From contig JAFCMP010000179.1 in assembly GCA_017506865.1 (NCBI GenBank), positions 62,001-126,000 of the forward strand: a stretch of 64,000 nt of DNA, in the 5' to 3' direction. This DNA is from Tribonema minus. Taxonomy: Eukaryota > Sar > Xanthophyceae > Tribonematales > Tribonemataceae. Below are positions 38,475 through 47,692 of the stretch, in pieces. Every line of letters starts with the position of its first letter. The first letter of the stretch is position 1. The position numbers were made by a program, and so were the translations under genes. The notes beneath the pieces were generated by a model. It was not told the origin of the DNA. It searched no databases and was given only the letters and a program-made list of their open reading frames with translations.

Positions 38475-40739
38475 TCAAGTTTCTTCAGCGTCACAATCTG
38501 TGATGTGGTTGGTGATGCATCTCTCGATTCTTGCAATGTTCTTGCGTAGCTTCACGACACTTTCTTCTGCAAAGCCTATGTAGTCATACCCTGTTTCTGT
38601 TTCTATATCAATACTGGAAACAAGCTCATCAATGGATGAGACCCTTGTGCCTACAACGTAGCTGATCAAACAAAGTACCACAAATGCAGCCACCATGATC
38701 ATTGCAATGTTCACCAGTTGAGACTTGAGCTTGTGCATGTCCCCTGACTTCTGTGCTTTGATCAAAGCTGACAACTGAGTGCGTTTCTGCGCTTTGGTGA
38801 TGTCGGCATCAAAGAGAAAATGAATTTTATCTTCTGCCACCTCTGTAGCGAAGAACACGTTTGACCACCTTGTGTCAGGCTTGTTGTAGCCATCAGTGTC
38901 AGCAATAAGCTGCTCAATCATCTTGCTCATGAAATTGTCACTGTGGAATGCATCATCCCTTCCGAGATCAGCAAATTGCAGCCCTAGCAACTTTAGCACA
39001 TTTGGTGCCACAAACCACTCCTTTTCTGATTGTGTCTTGCCCCACCCAACCATTGAGAGTAGAGCGCCCCCAGTATAATCCCATGCGCTATTCATCAAGT
39101 CCACGCCTTTCTGACTTGCGTCACAGAACGTCTGCAGCCATCCTGCAATAAAACCAAATCCTCTGCTGATAAAACCAATTGTGTGGACCACGGTGAATGC
39201 ACCTAGGAACAGCCCGTTATCTACTATGCTCAGTGCAAGCTGGCCAGTAGGGGTGAACTGTCCTACCTCATCCTGCAATTGTTGCTTGACATTATTGACA
39301 ATGTCTTTCTTGGCCTGTTCTGTAAGCAACATGCTTTTTGTAGCTTGCTGTATGGTCAGCAACGTTTCCACACCCTTGTCACCTGCATACTGTGATGGTG
39401 TTGTCCGTGTCACGCTTGCCTGAATTTGTGATGCTGCAATTGCCTCAATTGTCTTGTCACTATGTGGGCGTTTCGACAAGAGCCTGGTCATTGCCCCAAC
39501 CAGCAAGGACTTGCTCTTTGTGAGTACGTCATCCACTATCGGACAGAACTTGGCAAGCACTGGCAGCATGGAGAGAATTGCTGCGCAAAACGATGCATGT
39601 GACAGACACGTCACGATGGCGTTGATGAAGCGACACCCCGATGTCAACGTCTGTCCAGCTGCCCCCTGTGCTACCAGGAAAGAACCCACCAGGCCAGGTA
39701 GCACCGTCATAACGACGTACATCACGGCCATTTTCCACACGTTCTTCAGCGCATAGTTCAGCACAATCATGATCATGTTCCATGCATTGTCTTTAGCCCA
39801 TGAGAATGCCTTCCCCACAGCTCGCTTCACCCAACGGAATCGTTCACCTATTGTGGTAGAGAATATATCACGTGCCCTTTGCTGTGTGACACTGAACGCT
39901 TTCAGTAGAGTGGACACTTCCCGGCTGACATTGATTAGTTTTTCAAGGTGATCACCGTCAAAGCAGCCCTGCTCGAGCTTGCCGAGGTTGTCTTTACCAG
40001 TGCAGTACTCAAGGTGATACATGAGCTTGGCTGCAAGTGTCATGACAGCCATGGTATAATCTCTGTATGTTGCATGCTGGCGTTTCAGATTGCGCTTTAG
40101 TGAAGCGTCCGTATCGTGCTCAATGCGATCGAGCATAACGCTTACAGTGACCTCGTACATGTTCTTCACCTTTTGCACCTCGTCTCGGAGCTGCTTTGTC
40201 AGGAGAGTACCCTCCTGGAGCAGGCGAAGCACGCGCTTGCGCTCATGTATGGCACCTTCATCACTCTCTTGCACACACCTTGCCTTGCGACGATCTCCTC
40301 TGAACATGTACCCCCTGCCACACTGCACGTCAAGGTCGGACACACCACGCGCGAATTCACTGTTGAATGTGTAGACCTCTTCAAGCTGATTTTGTGTATA
40401 TGGTGCGCCGGAAGGTGCATCCACAAGTGTTGCCACTGGCAGTGGGTGTGCAATAAGTGTAGTGCGGCCTGCCTTGGGACTTCTGGACAAACGCTTTGGA
40501 GGCTGCTTTGCAATCTCAACACCACCATCACCTGCAACCTGCGCTTGTGCCCTCCTTGTGACCTTGCGCCTGGGGCTGCGCTTGGGGCTGCTTTGGATGG
40601 GGGTCTTGGCCTTGGACCGCCTGGCTCTCTTTGGACTTTGGGCTTCCTTGAGTGTACGTGATTTTGTGGTGCTGGCCTTGCTTGTCCTTGAACGCAGCTT
40701 CCTCGGGCTTGCAACCTCAGGGCGACGTTTTGGAGGCAT
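38475..40739 (-). CDS. Membrane protein with histone-like basic N-terminal tail (754 aa)
   Basis: Start chosen at the ATG at 40737-40739 (MPPKRRPEV); upstream codons lack ATG and AAATAATAGCATGC lies ~20-30 nt before it. Residues 1-100 are extremely Lys/Arg/Ser/Pro-rich with SPKR, SPRR and SPRK motifs, as in linker histones and protamine-like DNA-binding tails. Residues ~110-330 are helical. Hydrophobic spans follow at ~340-375, ~390-420, ~530-555 and ~675-697. The C-terminal ~55 residues are acidic with a short coiled coil. No named family is recognised. A DNA-contacting tail joined to membrane spans could tether viral DNA to an internal membrane (inference). It converges with the gene at 34011 and is followed upstream on the same strand by the MscS gene. 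Confidence 0.78.
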   Translation of the reverse strand: MPPKRRPEVASPRKLRSRTSKASTTKSRTLKEAQSPKRARRSKAKTPIQSSPKRSPRRKVTRRAQAQVAGDGGVEIAKQPPKRLSRSPKAGRTTLIAHPLPVATLVDAPSGAPYTQNQLEEVYTFNSEFARGVSDLDVQCGRGYMFRGDRRKARCVQESDEGAIHERKRVLRLLQEGTLLTKQLRDEVQKVKNMYEVTVSVMLDRIEHDTDASLKRNLKRQHATYRDYTMAVMTLAAKLMYHLEYCTGKDNLGKLEQGCFDGDHLEKLINVSREVSTLLKAFSVTQQRARDIFSTTIGERFRWVKRAVGKAFSWAKDNAWNMIMIVLNYALKNVWKMAVMYVVMTVLPGLVGSFLVAQGAAGQTLTSGCRFINAIVTCLSHASFCAAILSMLPVLAKFCPIVDDVLTKSKSLLVGAMTRLLSKRPHSDKTIEAIAASQIQASVTRTTPSQYAGDKGVETLLTIQQATKSMLLTEQAKKDIVNNVKQQLQDEVGQFTPTGQLALSIVDNGLFLGAFTVVHTIGFISRGFGFIAGWLQTFCDASQKGVDLMNSAWDYTGGALLSMVGWGKTQSEKEWFVAPNVLKLLGLQFADLGRDDAFHSDNFMSKMIEQLIADTDGYNKPDTRWSNVFFATEVAEDKIHFLFDADITKAQKRTQLSALIKAQKSGDMHKLKSQLVNIAMIMVAAFVVLCLISYVVGTRVSSIDELVSSIDIETETGYDYIGFAEESVVKLRKNIARIERCITNHITDCDAEET

Positions 40740-40778
40740 CTGTAAACAATACAAGCATGCTATTATTTCTGCAGAAAG

Positions 40779-42425
40779 TCAAGTTATTGCCAAATAGTTG
40801 GTGTCTCCTGCTGCACTGTGAATGTGCTCTCTCAGAAAGTCGTGTGTCCGCCTTGCAAATGCATCATGTATAGCATATCTCTGATCATCATTTTCAAAGT
40901 TTCCTACGTGCATCAGGACCACAGCTGCTGTAGATGTTAATGCATTGTCCCTTACAGTGCGCAACTGAACCCTCACCTCCTTCACCTCGCCTCGCCAGTC
41001 AGTTAACCTGAAGTCCTCCAAGTGGTCTGACAAGGCTATGAGGACATCAGTGCAGACACTTGCATGTAGTTTTGCAAAAAACACAGTGCAATTGAACTCT
41101 GCCCTGCTTGCATTTCGCACATCTCGCTGTTGAATGATGCTGTTGGAGATTATGCACAATTGCCCGTCACTTCGAATAAACTCCGTGTTTAGTAAGTTGA
41201 TCTTGGTAACAACAAGGTTCATTTCCACCTTGTAGTCATCGTTGATGAAGACCCTGTCTGAGATACCGTAAGGATTCCAGACAAAGACGAGCACAAGGCC
41301 TTCAAACAAGCGCTTCACTGTGTCACCAAAGCAGAAGGAAAAGGCGAGTGCCAGTGTGAGCCATGTCGTGCCTGCCTGCACAAAGTTTACATCGAGAATG
41401 ATGCCACATACAAGTCCCATGACAATGCATGAAAGCACTCCAAGACCCACCTCGAGCTTGCCCATGATCCTCATGTAGTCGTGCAGTGTTCGTTTCAGAG
41501 CAGTGCGGCTATCGGTAGCCTTGTACAATGCTTTCTCAAAGCGCTTGTGGTCGATTTCGAATGCGTCTGACTCTGCGCCGAGCGCCCTTTTCAAATGTTT
41601 TGCAAGCAACGGATCGAGGCACTCGCGTAGCTGTGAGACTTTCAGGGTTTGTCTTAGAGGTCTTGGTGGGGATAGTGCCCTGCTGCTGGACTTGAGCGAT
41701 GCGGGTGAATGTGGGAGCATCCTGATGATCCGCCTCATGGGTGACTGTGCGGGAGCAGGTACATTCACTGAGTGGTGCAAAGGACTCAGCTCTTTGCTGC
41801 TGCACTGAATCTTGCTTATCAACAGATGCCAGAAATCGCCAGACATCACATCACTGTCGGTCCACATCGGAGACTGTAGAACCTTGTGAACAGCGTGTAT
41901 ACAGGTAACAAGATCCGGACACTTGTCTATGCTGCTGACACCTGTGTCCCTTGCATAGTTGTACAATGCGCGAAAACATGTTTGAATCATGACACTGTCA
42001 TGTACTCTACTCGCATACATCCCCCACACGCAGATATTGGTAAGGTGTAGGGTACTTGCGCTGTGAAATACAACCACAACTGCTGCTCCCAGTGCTACTG
42101 TTGCTACCTTGAAGTTGCCACAGTCAGCTAGACTAGCGTACACTCTAGTAGAGCAAGCAGCAAGGACAAATGCCCAAGACTTGTGCATTAGCACAGTGTT
42201 GTACACACCATTTGACAAACTCGGCAACTGGCATGCGAAACATGCTGCAATCTTCAGTACATATGCAAGAAAACTGTATGTCAACAAGCAGACACCTACT
42301 GTACTGACCACTGAGGGTGGTGCGAACATGAGCAACATGCCAGCAGCGCAGCCTAGCACCCCTTGGGCTGAATCACGTCTCAGGGACTTGAATGTGGGCA
42401 TAAAGCATAGGTCATCATTCTTCAT
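40779..42425 (-). CDS. MscS-family mechanosensitive ion channel, plant/algal MSL10-like
   Basis: 548 aa from the ATG at 42423-42425, with TGAATAAATGTGTAG ~20-35 nt upstream. The N-terminal part has about four hydrophobic spans (for example MLLMFAPPSVVSTVGVCLL). A cytosolic loop contains Ser/Pro-rich sequence and a conserved FEKALYKATDSR-type segment. Two further spans (LSCIVMGLVCGIIL; TTWLTLALAFSFCFGDTVKRLFEG) include the pore-lining helix, and the MscS beta domain follows: NPYGISDRVFIND..., EMNLVVTKINLLNTEFIR and ISNSII. Family knowledge: MscS channels open under membrane tension to release ions; the MSL10-type signature FG(N/D)T..T.FE is well matched. Full-length with no break visible. A viral-style neighbourhood for such a channel is unusual. 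Its 5' region is duplicated at 47.1-47.7 kb. Confidence 0.85.
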   Translation of the reverse strand: MKNDDLCFMPTFKSLRRDSAQGVLGCAAGMLLMFAPPSVVSTVGVCLLTYSFLAYVLKIAACFACQLPSLSNGVYNTVLMHKSWAFVLAACSTRVYASLADCGNFKVATVALGAAVVVVFHSASTLHLTNICVWGMYASRVHDSVMIQTCFRALYNYARDTGVSSIDKCPDLVTCIHAVHKVLQSPMWTDSDVMSGDFWHLLISKIQCSSKELSPLHHSVNVPAPAQSPMRRIIRMLPHSPASLKSSSRALSPPRPLRQTLKVSQLRECLDPLLAKHLKRALGAESDAFEIDHKRFEKALYKATDSRTALKRTLHDYMRIMGKLEVGLGVLSCIVMGLVCGIILDVNFVQAGTTWLTLALAFSFCFGDTVKRLFEGLVLVFVWNPYGISDRVFINDDYKVEMNLVVTKINLLNTEFIRSDGQLCIISNSIIQQRDVRNASRAEFNCTVFFAKLHASVCTDVLIALSDHLEDFRLTDWRGEVKEVRVQLRTVRDNALTSTAAVVLMHVGNFENDDQRYAIHDAFARRTHDFLREHIHSAAGDTNYLAIT

Positions 42426-42487
42426 GAGGCTTTGTTGTAGGGCTACACATTTATTCAATCTCTGGCTGTAAAGTCAGTCACCACCCG
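41830..42487. repeat. Left copy of duplication flanking the Fanzor cassette
   Basis: This stretch (5' part of the MscS gene plus the last codons of the next gene) is duplicated at about 47102-47748 in the same orientation at roughly 88% identity by eye. At the right edge both copies share CTGGCTGTAAAGTCAGTCACC and then diverge. Confidence 0.85.
42440..42458 (-). promoter_or_regulatory. A/T-rich upstream motif of the MscS gene
   Basis: ATTGAATAAATGTGTAG lies ~20-35 nt before the ATG at 42425 on the minus strand, consistent with the shared element upstream of intronless genes. Confidence 0.35.
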
Positions 42488-42657
42488 TGGAAATGATTCA
42501 CGCCCTTCAGAGTCACCAGAAGCTTTGGACCGGACTTTTGTAGAGTTTCTCTCATCACCCGAGAGCTCCGTGTCCCTGGCTGACCGCAATGGGTGGGAGC
42601 AAGTGGCTTCACATCAGGGCGGAGCAGGCCAGCCTGCAATCTAGGAGCGATGGAATC

Positions 42658-42882
42658 ATGCACAACAGCAAGACGATCACCCTTACCAAGCCGGCTGAGT
42701 GGAAGCTACCGGATACCCCGAAGATGACACGAAGGGAAGCGGATGCAGCAAGGAGGGAGGCAAATGAAGGAAGGGAAGATGCGCGTTTTCAGAATTACTG
42801 CAAGTACGAGGCATGGGGGTATTGCCCAGATGAGATGATTGACGGGGAGCCGGGGCTGGCTGAAGCTGCAGGAATATACTAA
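42658..42882 (+). CDS. Possible small charged protein
   Basis: ATG 42658 (MHNSKTITLT) gives 74 aa; ATG 42589 in the same frame gives 97 aa. The product is hydrophilic with TRREADAARREANEGREDARF and a C-terminal YCKYEAWGYCPDEMIDG. No match is recognised. It lies at the left end of the inserted segment between the MscS copies. Composition looks coding-like, but support is weak. Confidence 0.35.
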   Translation: MHNSKTITLTKPAEWKLPDTPKMTRREADAARREANEGREDARFQNYCKYEAWGYCPDEMIDGEPGLAEAAGIY

Positions 42883-43239
42883 TACTGGAGCTGGCAAGAA
42901 ATGCTAGGGGGTGGCTTGCCACCACCAGCAACGAATCTGCCACAGGCCGCTCCAACAACTCACATCAGTAGGGGGAAGATGATCACCATTGGTACTGCCT
43001 GCTCGGTGAGGAGCTTGAGGTCAGATAGCAGTTGAGTGGTGCCCCGGCATGATTGCTCATCGTAATAGATCCTTGTTGTGTGGGGAGCATGAGGGGATTT
43101 GGTCGGATGCAAGTCACACTGGAGGCATTGAATGTACTGATCCTGAATGTTTGTTGCATGTATGAGCCTTAGCCTCTGCAGTTTGCGCTGTTGTTAGGAT
43201 GTGTTTGACATCGTGATGTAGATCAATCGCTCAATTCCA
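42883..43239. other. No convincing gene
   Basis: Non-coding filler inside the inserted segment; no repeat or RNA gene recognised. Confidence 0.4.
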
Positions 43240-43435
43240 TCTCCTTGCATGTTATACTGTGCCCCCTGCCTTCGAATATTGCAGTGTGCACATCACTGTC
43301 CAAGATGCGCTGTTCACTCCACAGCCACGACTGTCGCAGGGCCGAAGCCTGCTACTGACCAAAGTGCGAGTCGGCAAGCTGCTGACGGAGCCACTTGAAG
43401 ATTAGGGCGGCTAACCTGTTGCTGCAGTTTTCCAT
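43240..43435 (-). pseudogene. Fragment of the Ulp1-like protease gene
   Basis: Minus-strand translation (RLAALIFKWLRQQLAD..., then QASALRQSWLWSEQRILD... to EGRGHSITCKE) matches residues ~70-130 of the protease encoded at 56444-57502. An in-frame TAG interrupts it between the two blocks, and both ends are missing, including all catalytic residues. It is a broken partial duplicate within the inserted segment. Confidence 0.8.
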
Positions 43436-44056
43436 TCAGCGGCCACCGCTGCTGCTGCCTGTTGAAGCAGAAGCCTCCTTGCCTGACACCGCAGCAGTCT
43501 CTGTTCGCCTCACTTTTGCCTTGCCTTCGATTTCTGCGTTTGAAAAGCGACCTCAACATGACGGTTACACATTCCAAGACTTTGAAGGCACTGATGCAAG
43601 AAGTAGAAGTGAGAGTGAGTGTTGTTCGATTCCATACCAGTATACCATAAGAGAGAAACTGGCGATTATCGCCACGCAGTTGAAAACCTGAGAACCTTGA
43701 CCGCATTGGCGACCAAATGCATAGAGAAGGGTCTTCGCTACAGTTCTTTTGTTGTGAGAGTCACAGTCCGTTCACTCGGAGACTTGTGGTCATCGGACGG
43801 TAGCCTGGAGAAAGTGCTCTACTCAAGGATTTACGTTCCTGAAGGTTAGCCTTGCGCCAGACATGTGCTATCCTTCTGCTGCCTGGTGAGCACATGAAGT
43901 CCGCCACACGCGCCTGATGGTTCTACCTTAGGTCACTTTATCATACTTATGCATCACCAAGTCATGGTGGTAAATCACAGTGGCTTGCAGCAATTCAATG
44001 CCCAACTTGCTTGACCCCAGAGGTCAGGTTAAAGTACAGGAGGGACCAGCGGCACT
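43436..44056. other. Uncertain region with short open frames
   Basis: Two plus-strand stretches look mildly coding-like: MTVTHSKTLKALMQEVEVRV from 43558, and HAVENLRTLTALATKCIEKG near 43670 to a stop at 43849. They are in different frames; a small intron could join them but I cannot prove it. Nothing is recognised. Confidence 0.25.
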
Positions 44057-44153
44057 CCAGAATCAGAGAGATACAGAAACTCTGAATCTGGAGTAATTGT
44101 TTCGGAGATTCGCAGTTCGAATCTCCGGAGATTCGCAATTTCCGAATCCCCGG
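44057..44153 (+). other. Cluster of hairpins upstream of the Fanzor gene
   Basis: CCAGAATCAGAG (44057-44068) nearly complements CTCTGAATCTGG (44080-44091). CGGAGATTCG (44103-44112) is perfectly complementary to CGAATCTCCG (44118-44127) with a 5-nt loop. A third CGGAGATTCG (44126-44135) can pair with CGAATCCCCG (44143-44152, one mismatch). Three consecutive related hairpins ~100 bp before the nuclease start could be a transposon end, promoter structure or structured RNA. Confidence 0.55.
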
Positions 44154-44253
44154 TTGGAGGGTGCGTTTAATTATGTTGCTGTGCTAGCAGAGGCACAGCC
44201 ATCACAACCTCTGGCGGCGGCACCTTCTGACACATCTTCAACACTGTCAGACA

Positions 44254-47007
44254 ATGGCAAAGGCCGCATCTAAGAAAGCGGCCAAGGCCAAGAAGGCTTC
44301 CAAGAAGAAGAAGAAAGCATACAAGCCATGTAAACAGGTGGAGCTGGATCTTGAAAACTTCCAGGCCCCTGACAACAGTATATACAACGTCAAGACGGTC
44401 ATGACATCATGGAATGCTGTGAGCAGACGTGGCGACAGCGAGGCTGCGACGGCACTGCATCAGCAAGTCATAAGGTCCTCAAACTCTTCAGGCGCCTTGT
44501 GTCATGCAGTCACCATCGCTCTCAACGCCAAAGCAGAACAGGACCCTGCCGCCGCCTTCTTCTACGATCGGAACATGGTCTCTCAGGTGTTCAAGCAGAT
44601 GATGGGGAGTACCTACCAGGCGGAGGCAGAGCGACTGCAGGACGCCTTCATCGACGTGTACATCCGAGACCATCCCTTCCCAGAGCAGTACAAGCGTGAC
44701 TTCATTCTGCGCACCTCAGATGTCTTCACGAAGCAGTACGAGGTCAGCGTCACCGCACACGTGGTCAAGTCTTTCACGTCGAGGATCCAGGATCATCTCA
44801 TGTGCTACCTGGAGAGGCTCGCGTGGGACAGGCGCCGTGATGACCACTTTGCTTACGTCATCAAGACAGGTGCGAAGCTACTGCAGAGAGCTGGCGCTGT
44901 TCAGGACGACGCCACGGCTGCTGCCATGATCGAAGACTTCCTCGAGCGCCCCCGAGGCGCAGATGGACAACAGCGGCTTCACTCGGACTGGCGGGCAGCT
45001 ATGGGGTCTGGTCTCACATACATCAGAAATCGCCTTCAGCCGTTCCGTGTCGCTCCGCCTGCAGGTTTCAGGGGGGCCCAGGTGGAAGATGGCGCGGACG
45101 AAGATGAAGACCGGGTGGACGAGATGGGCACATTCTTCAAGAACATCTACAGAGACAAACCCCGGGTACTGCAAATGGAGGCATACTTCAGGAGGGAGAA
45201 CGAGCAGTACAGGGTGGCCAAGGAGGTGCTCTGGACGTCCATCAACAACGACCAACCTTACCTGGCGAAGGTGATGACCAAGGCGGAAGCGCAGAAGCAG
45301 CTGCCTGCGTTCCGCACCATCGAGCCTCCTGAGTGGGTAATGGAGGTCGGCGACGGAGATCTGACCCAGGAGCAGAAGGTGCAGTGGTGCGGACTGCAGA
45401 GGCGCATTTCCGACATCAGAACTGCATTGCTAGAGGCTCGGCGCACACCCGGCACAATGTTCCCGCCCAAGCGGTTCACCCTGCTTCCGGTGGCAGAGCT
45501 GCACCCTATGATGCTCCCGCTAGACGACCGCATCATCACCAGCGTAATCGAACTGGCACTGGACAAGATACAACCCGTTGTTCACGTCCCTACACTCAAG
45601 GATTTTCTCAGTTCGCACAGGGGCACACGTACGGAATGGAGGGCTCTTCAGCAGCAAGGTCTGAGCAGCCGCCAAATCAGAAGGGACTGGAAGGCGCGTC
45701 TGACGGGAGACATGACGGAGAGGGGATGGTGGCTGTGCATGTTCAATCTACACGGCAAGGTCCGGCTCAGGACACCTAGGAGTGCGGAGAGAGGTGGTGA
45801 AGCGAACATGAAACCTCTCGGACGCAAGGGCAAGATGGCTTGGGGGGGCTTACGTTGCCTGTGGGGACAGGAGTGGACTTTCACGGAAGACCTCAGCGAG
45901 TATGGTCATAAAGCTCCTCCGTGGTTCGTCAACAACATCACTACGGACGGCCTTCAGGTGAATGTCACCCTCGCCACAAAACGTGTCGAAACCGTCATTC
46001 CAGGCGTGGCGGAGCTCATCGAGAAAGGGTATACATCGATCAAGGACGTCTATGAAGCAGATACACACACCAGAGGCCTCTTCGGATCTGCAGCGAAGAT
46101 CTCGGATCAACTCATCTCCATGCTGAACGAGAAGGACAGGAGGTGCTTCATCGAAGCAGTCGGTGTCGACTCTGGTCAGAAGCTGCTATACACGGCGGCT
46201 GCGGCGCGCATATCAAGCGATACATCCGCTGAAGACTTCAAGAAGATACAGCCTGCCTTCAGGTCAGCATCGGACCACAAGTTCTTGAGTCTAGCCAAGG
46301 CGAGGCGCATGTTCGAAGGTGAGAGGCGCCGTGACAACTCGGCTTACAGCACTGCCATCTCTCAACTGTCAGAGGTGTCTATGCGGACTCCAGGAGGGAC
46401 GGCCGCTTACACAGACACGCTTCACAGCCATTTCATCACACTGGCGGAGGAGAAGCTGTCGTGGAAAAGGAGATGCAAAAGTTTCGACGCTAAGAGGGCG
46501 AAGATGCGGGAGATATCGAGGATGGCGGTACAGATCGCTGGACGGAGTGCTGAGGCGAGCGCGCTGCGCAAGATCGGACCGGAGCCGAAGGAGAGGGAGG
46601 CGCTACTCACGAGCATGCGTGATAACCTTGCTGGGGACCGGCGGACGTGGACTAGGGTAGTGTTCTTCGGCAATGCGCTGTTCGGGCACGGTAGCAGAGG
46701 GCCTCTGCCTCGTAAGGCGCTCATCAGGGCTATCGCGCTCTTAGTCCCGGTAGTGTTGATGGACGAGTTTAGAACGTCCAAGGCCTGTTGCGGGTGCGGG
46801 AAGAACTTAGTTCAGGTGAATGGCTCTCGTGTGTTCCGATGCATATCTTGTACACCAGAGGGCGACAACCTGGACTGCTCAGTCCGTTTCATCGACAGGG
46901 ACGTCAACGCTTCAGTGAACATTGCCATATGCGGCATCAACATGCTGCTGGGGATGGCTCGACCGCCGCACCTATGCAGGGCAGCGGGGACTGAGGAAGA
47001 GGCGTGA
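44254..47007 (+). CDS. Fanzor (eukaryotic TnpB-like RNA-guided nuclease), Fanzor1-type
   Basis: 917 aa from ATG 44254. The Lys/Ala-rich N terminus (KKASKKKKK) is a likely nuclear localisation signal. The C-terminal half has a split RuvC nuclease. RuvC-I is AVGVDSG with D639. A region II equivalent is VFFGNALFGHGSRGPLP near 805. The rearranged catalytic Glu is in MDEFRTSK (E838), as in Fanzors. A zinc ribbon follows (CCGCG...CISC). RuvC-III is DRDVNAS (D883). All expected acidic residues are present, so it may be active. Family knowledge: Fanzors cut DNA guided by an RNA usually encoded at the 3' end of or after the ORF. Only ~95 bp separate its stop from the MscS remnant, so an RNA must overlap the 3' end or lie there. 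It is intronless and sits between direct duplications. Confidence 0.88.
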   Translation: MAKAASKKAAKAKKASKKKKKAYKPCKQVELDLENFQAPDNSIYNVKTVMTSWNAVSRRGDSEAATALHQQVIRSSNSSGALCHAVTIALNAKAEQDPAAAFFYDRNMVSQVFKQMMGSTYQAEAERLQDAFIDVYIRDHPFPEQYKRDFILRTSDVFTKQYEVSVTAHVVKSFTSRIQDHLMCYLERLAWDRRRDDHFAYVIKTGAKLLQRAGAVQDDATAAAMIEDFLERPRGADGQQRLHSDWRAAMGSGLTYIRNRLQPFRVAPPAGFRGAQVEDGADEDEDRVDEMGTFFKNIYRDKPRVLQMEAYFRRENEQYRVAKEVLWTSINNDQPYLAKVMTKAEAQKQLPAFRTIEPPEWVMEVGDGDLTQEQKVQWCGLQRRISDIRTALLEARRTPGTMFPPKRFTLLPVAELHPMMLPLDDRIITSVIELALDKIQPVVHVPTLKDFLSSHRGTRTEWRALQQQGLSSRQIRRDWKARLTGDMTERGWWLCMFNLHGKVRLRTPRSAERGGEANMKPLGRKGKMAWGGLRCLWGQEWTFTEDLSEYGHKAPPWFVNNITTDGLQVNVTLATKRVETVIPGVAELIEKGYTSIKDVYEADTHTRGLFGSAAKISDQLISMLNEKDRRCFIEAVGVDSGQKLLYTAAAARISSDTSAEDFKKIQPAFRSASDHKFLSLAKARRMFEGERRRDNSAYSTAISQLSEVSMRTPGGTAAYTDTLHSHFITLAEEKLSWKRRCKSFDAKRAKMREISRMAVQIAGRSAEASALRKIGPEPKEREALLTSMRDNLAGDRRTWTRVVFFGNALFGHGSRGPLPRKALIRAIALLVPVVLMDEFRTSKACCGCGKNLVQVNGSRVFRCISCTPEGDNLDCSVRFIDRDVNASVNIAICGINMLLGMARPPHLCRAAGTEEEA

Positions 47008-47083
47008 TCTTGTCAAAGAGACAGTCTGCGGTATATTCAATTAGCGGTGCTTCTGGGTGACCGTGGTGAAATCCCTCGGATCC

Positions 47084-47692
47084 TTAAGTTGCTAATAATG
47101 AAAAGTCTCCAGAGGTCACATCACTGTCTGTCCACATGGATGACTGTAGAACTTTGTGAACAGCGTGTACAGAGGTAACAAGATCGGGGCACTTGTCTAT
47201 GCTGCTGACACCATTGTCTCTTGCATAGTTGTACAAGGCGCGAAAGCATGTCTGGATCATGACACTGTCATTCACTCTACTTGCGTACATGCCCCACACA
47301 CAGATGTTGGTCAGGTGTAAGGTGCTTGCACTGTGGACTACAACTACAACTGCTGCTGCCATAGCCAGTGTTGCTACTTTGACATTGCCACGGGCGGCCA
47401 CACTAGCGTACACTCTAGTGGTGCAAGCAGCAAGAAGGAATGACCATGACCTGTACATGAGCACAGCATTGTACACACCATTCGATAAGCTCCTCAGTTG
47501 ACATGCAAGACATGCTGCAATCTTCAGTACATATGCAAGAAAACTGTATGCTAACAAGCAGACGCCTACAGTGCTGACCAGCGAGGGTGGTGCAAATGTC
47601 AGTGATGTGCCAGCAGCACAGCCCAGCATCACTTGGAGTGAATCACGTTTGAGGGACTTGAATGTGGGCATGAAGCAGAAATCATCACTCAT
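47084..47692 (-). pseudogene. Truncated duplicate of the MscS channel gene (5' part)
   Basis: 202 codons from the ATG at 47690-47692 match residues 1-~198 of the MscS channel at 40779-42425 at about 88% protein identity (FMPTFKSLKRDSLQVMLGCAAG; LVSTVGVCLLAYSFLAYVLKIAACLACQL). The match stops after TSGDF and the frame ends four codons later. The pore helix and MscS beta domain are absent, so it cannot be a channel. There is no internal stop or frameshift in the retained part, so a short membrane protein may still be made. Confidence 0.85.

Noticed and set aside
44103..44153. Possible tRNA gene (GTTCGAATC resembles a T-loop)
   Set aside because: No acceptor stem, anticodon arm or D-loop can be arranged around it; the motif is part of simple hairpins.
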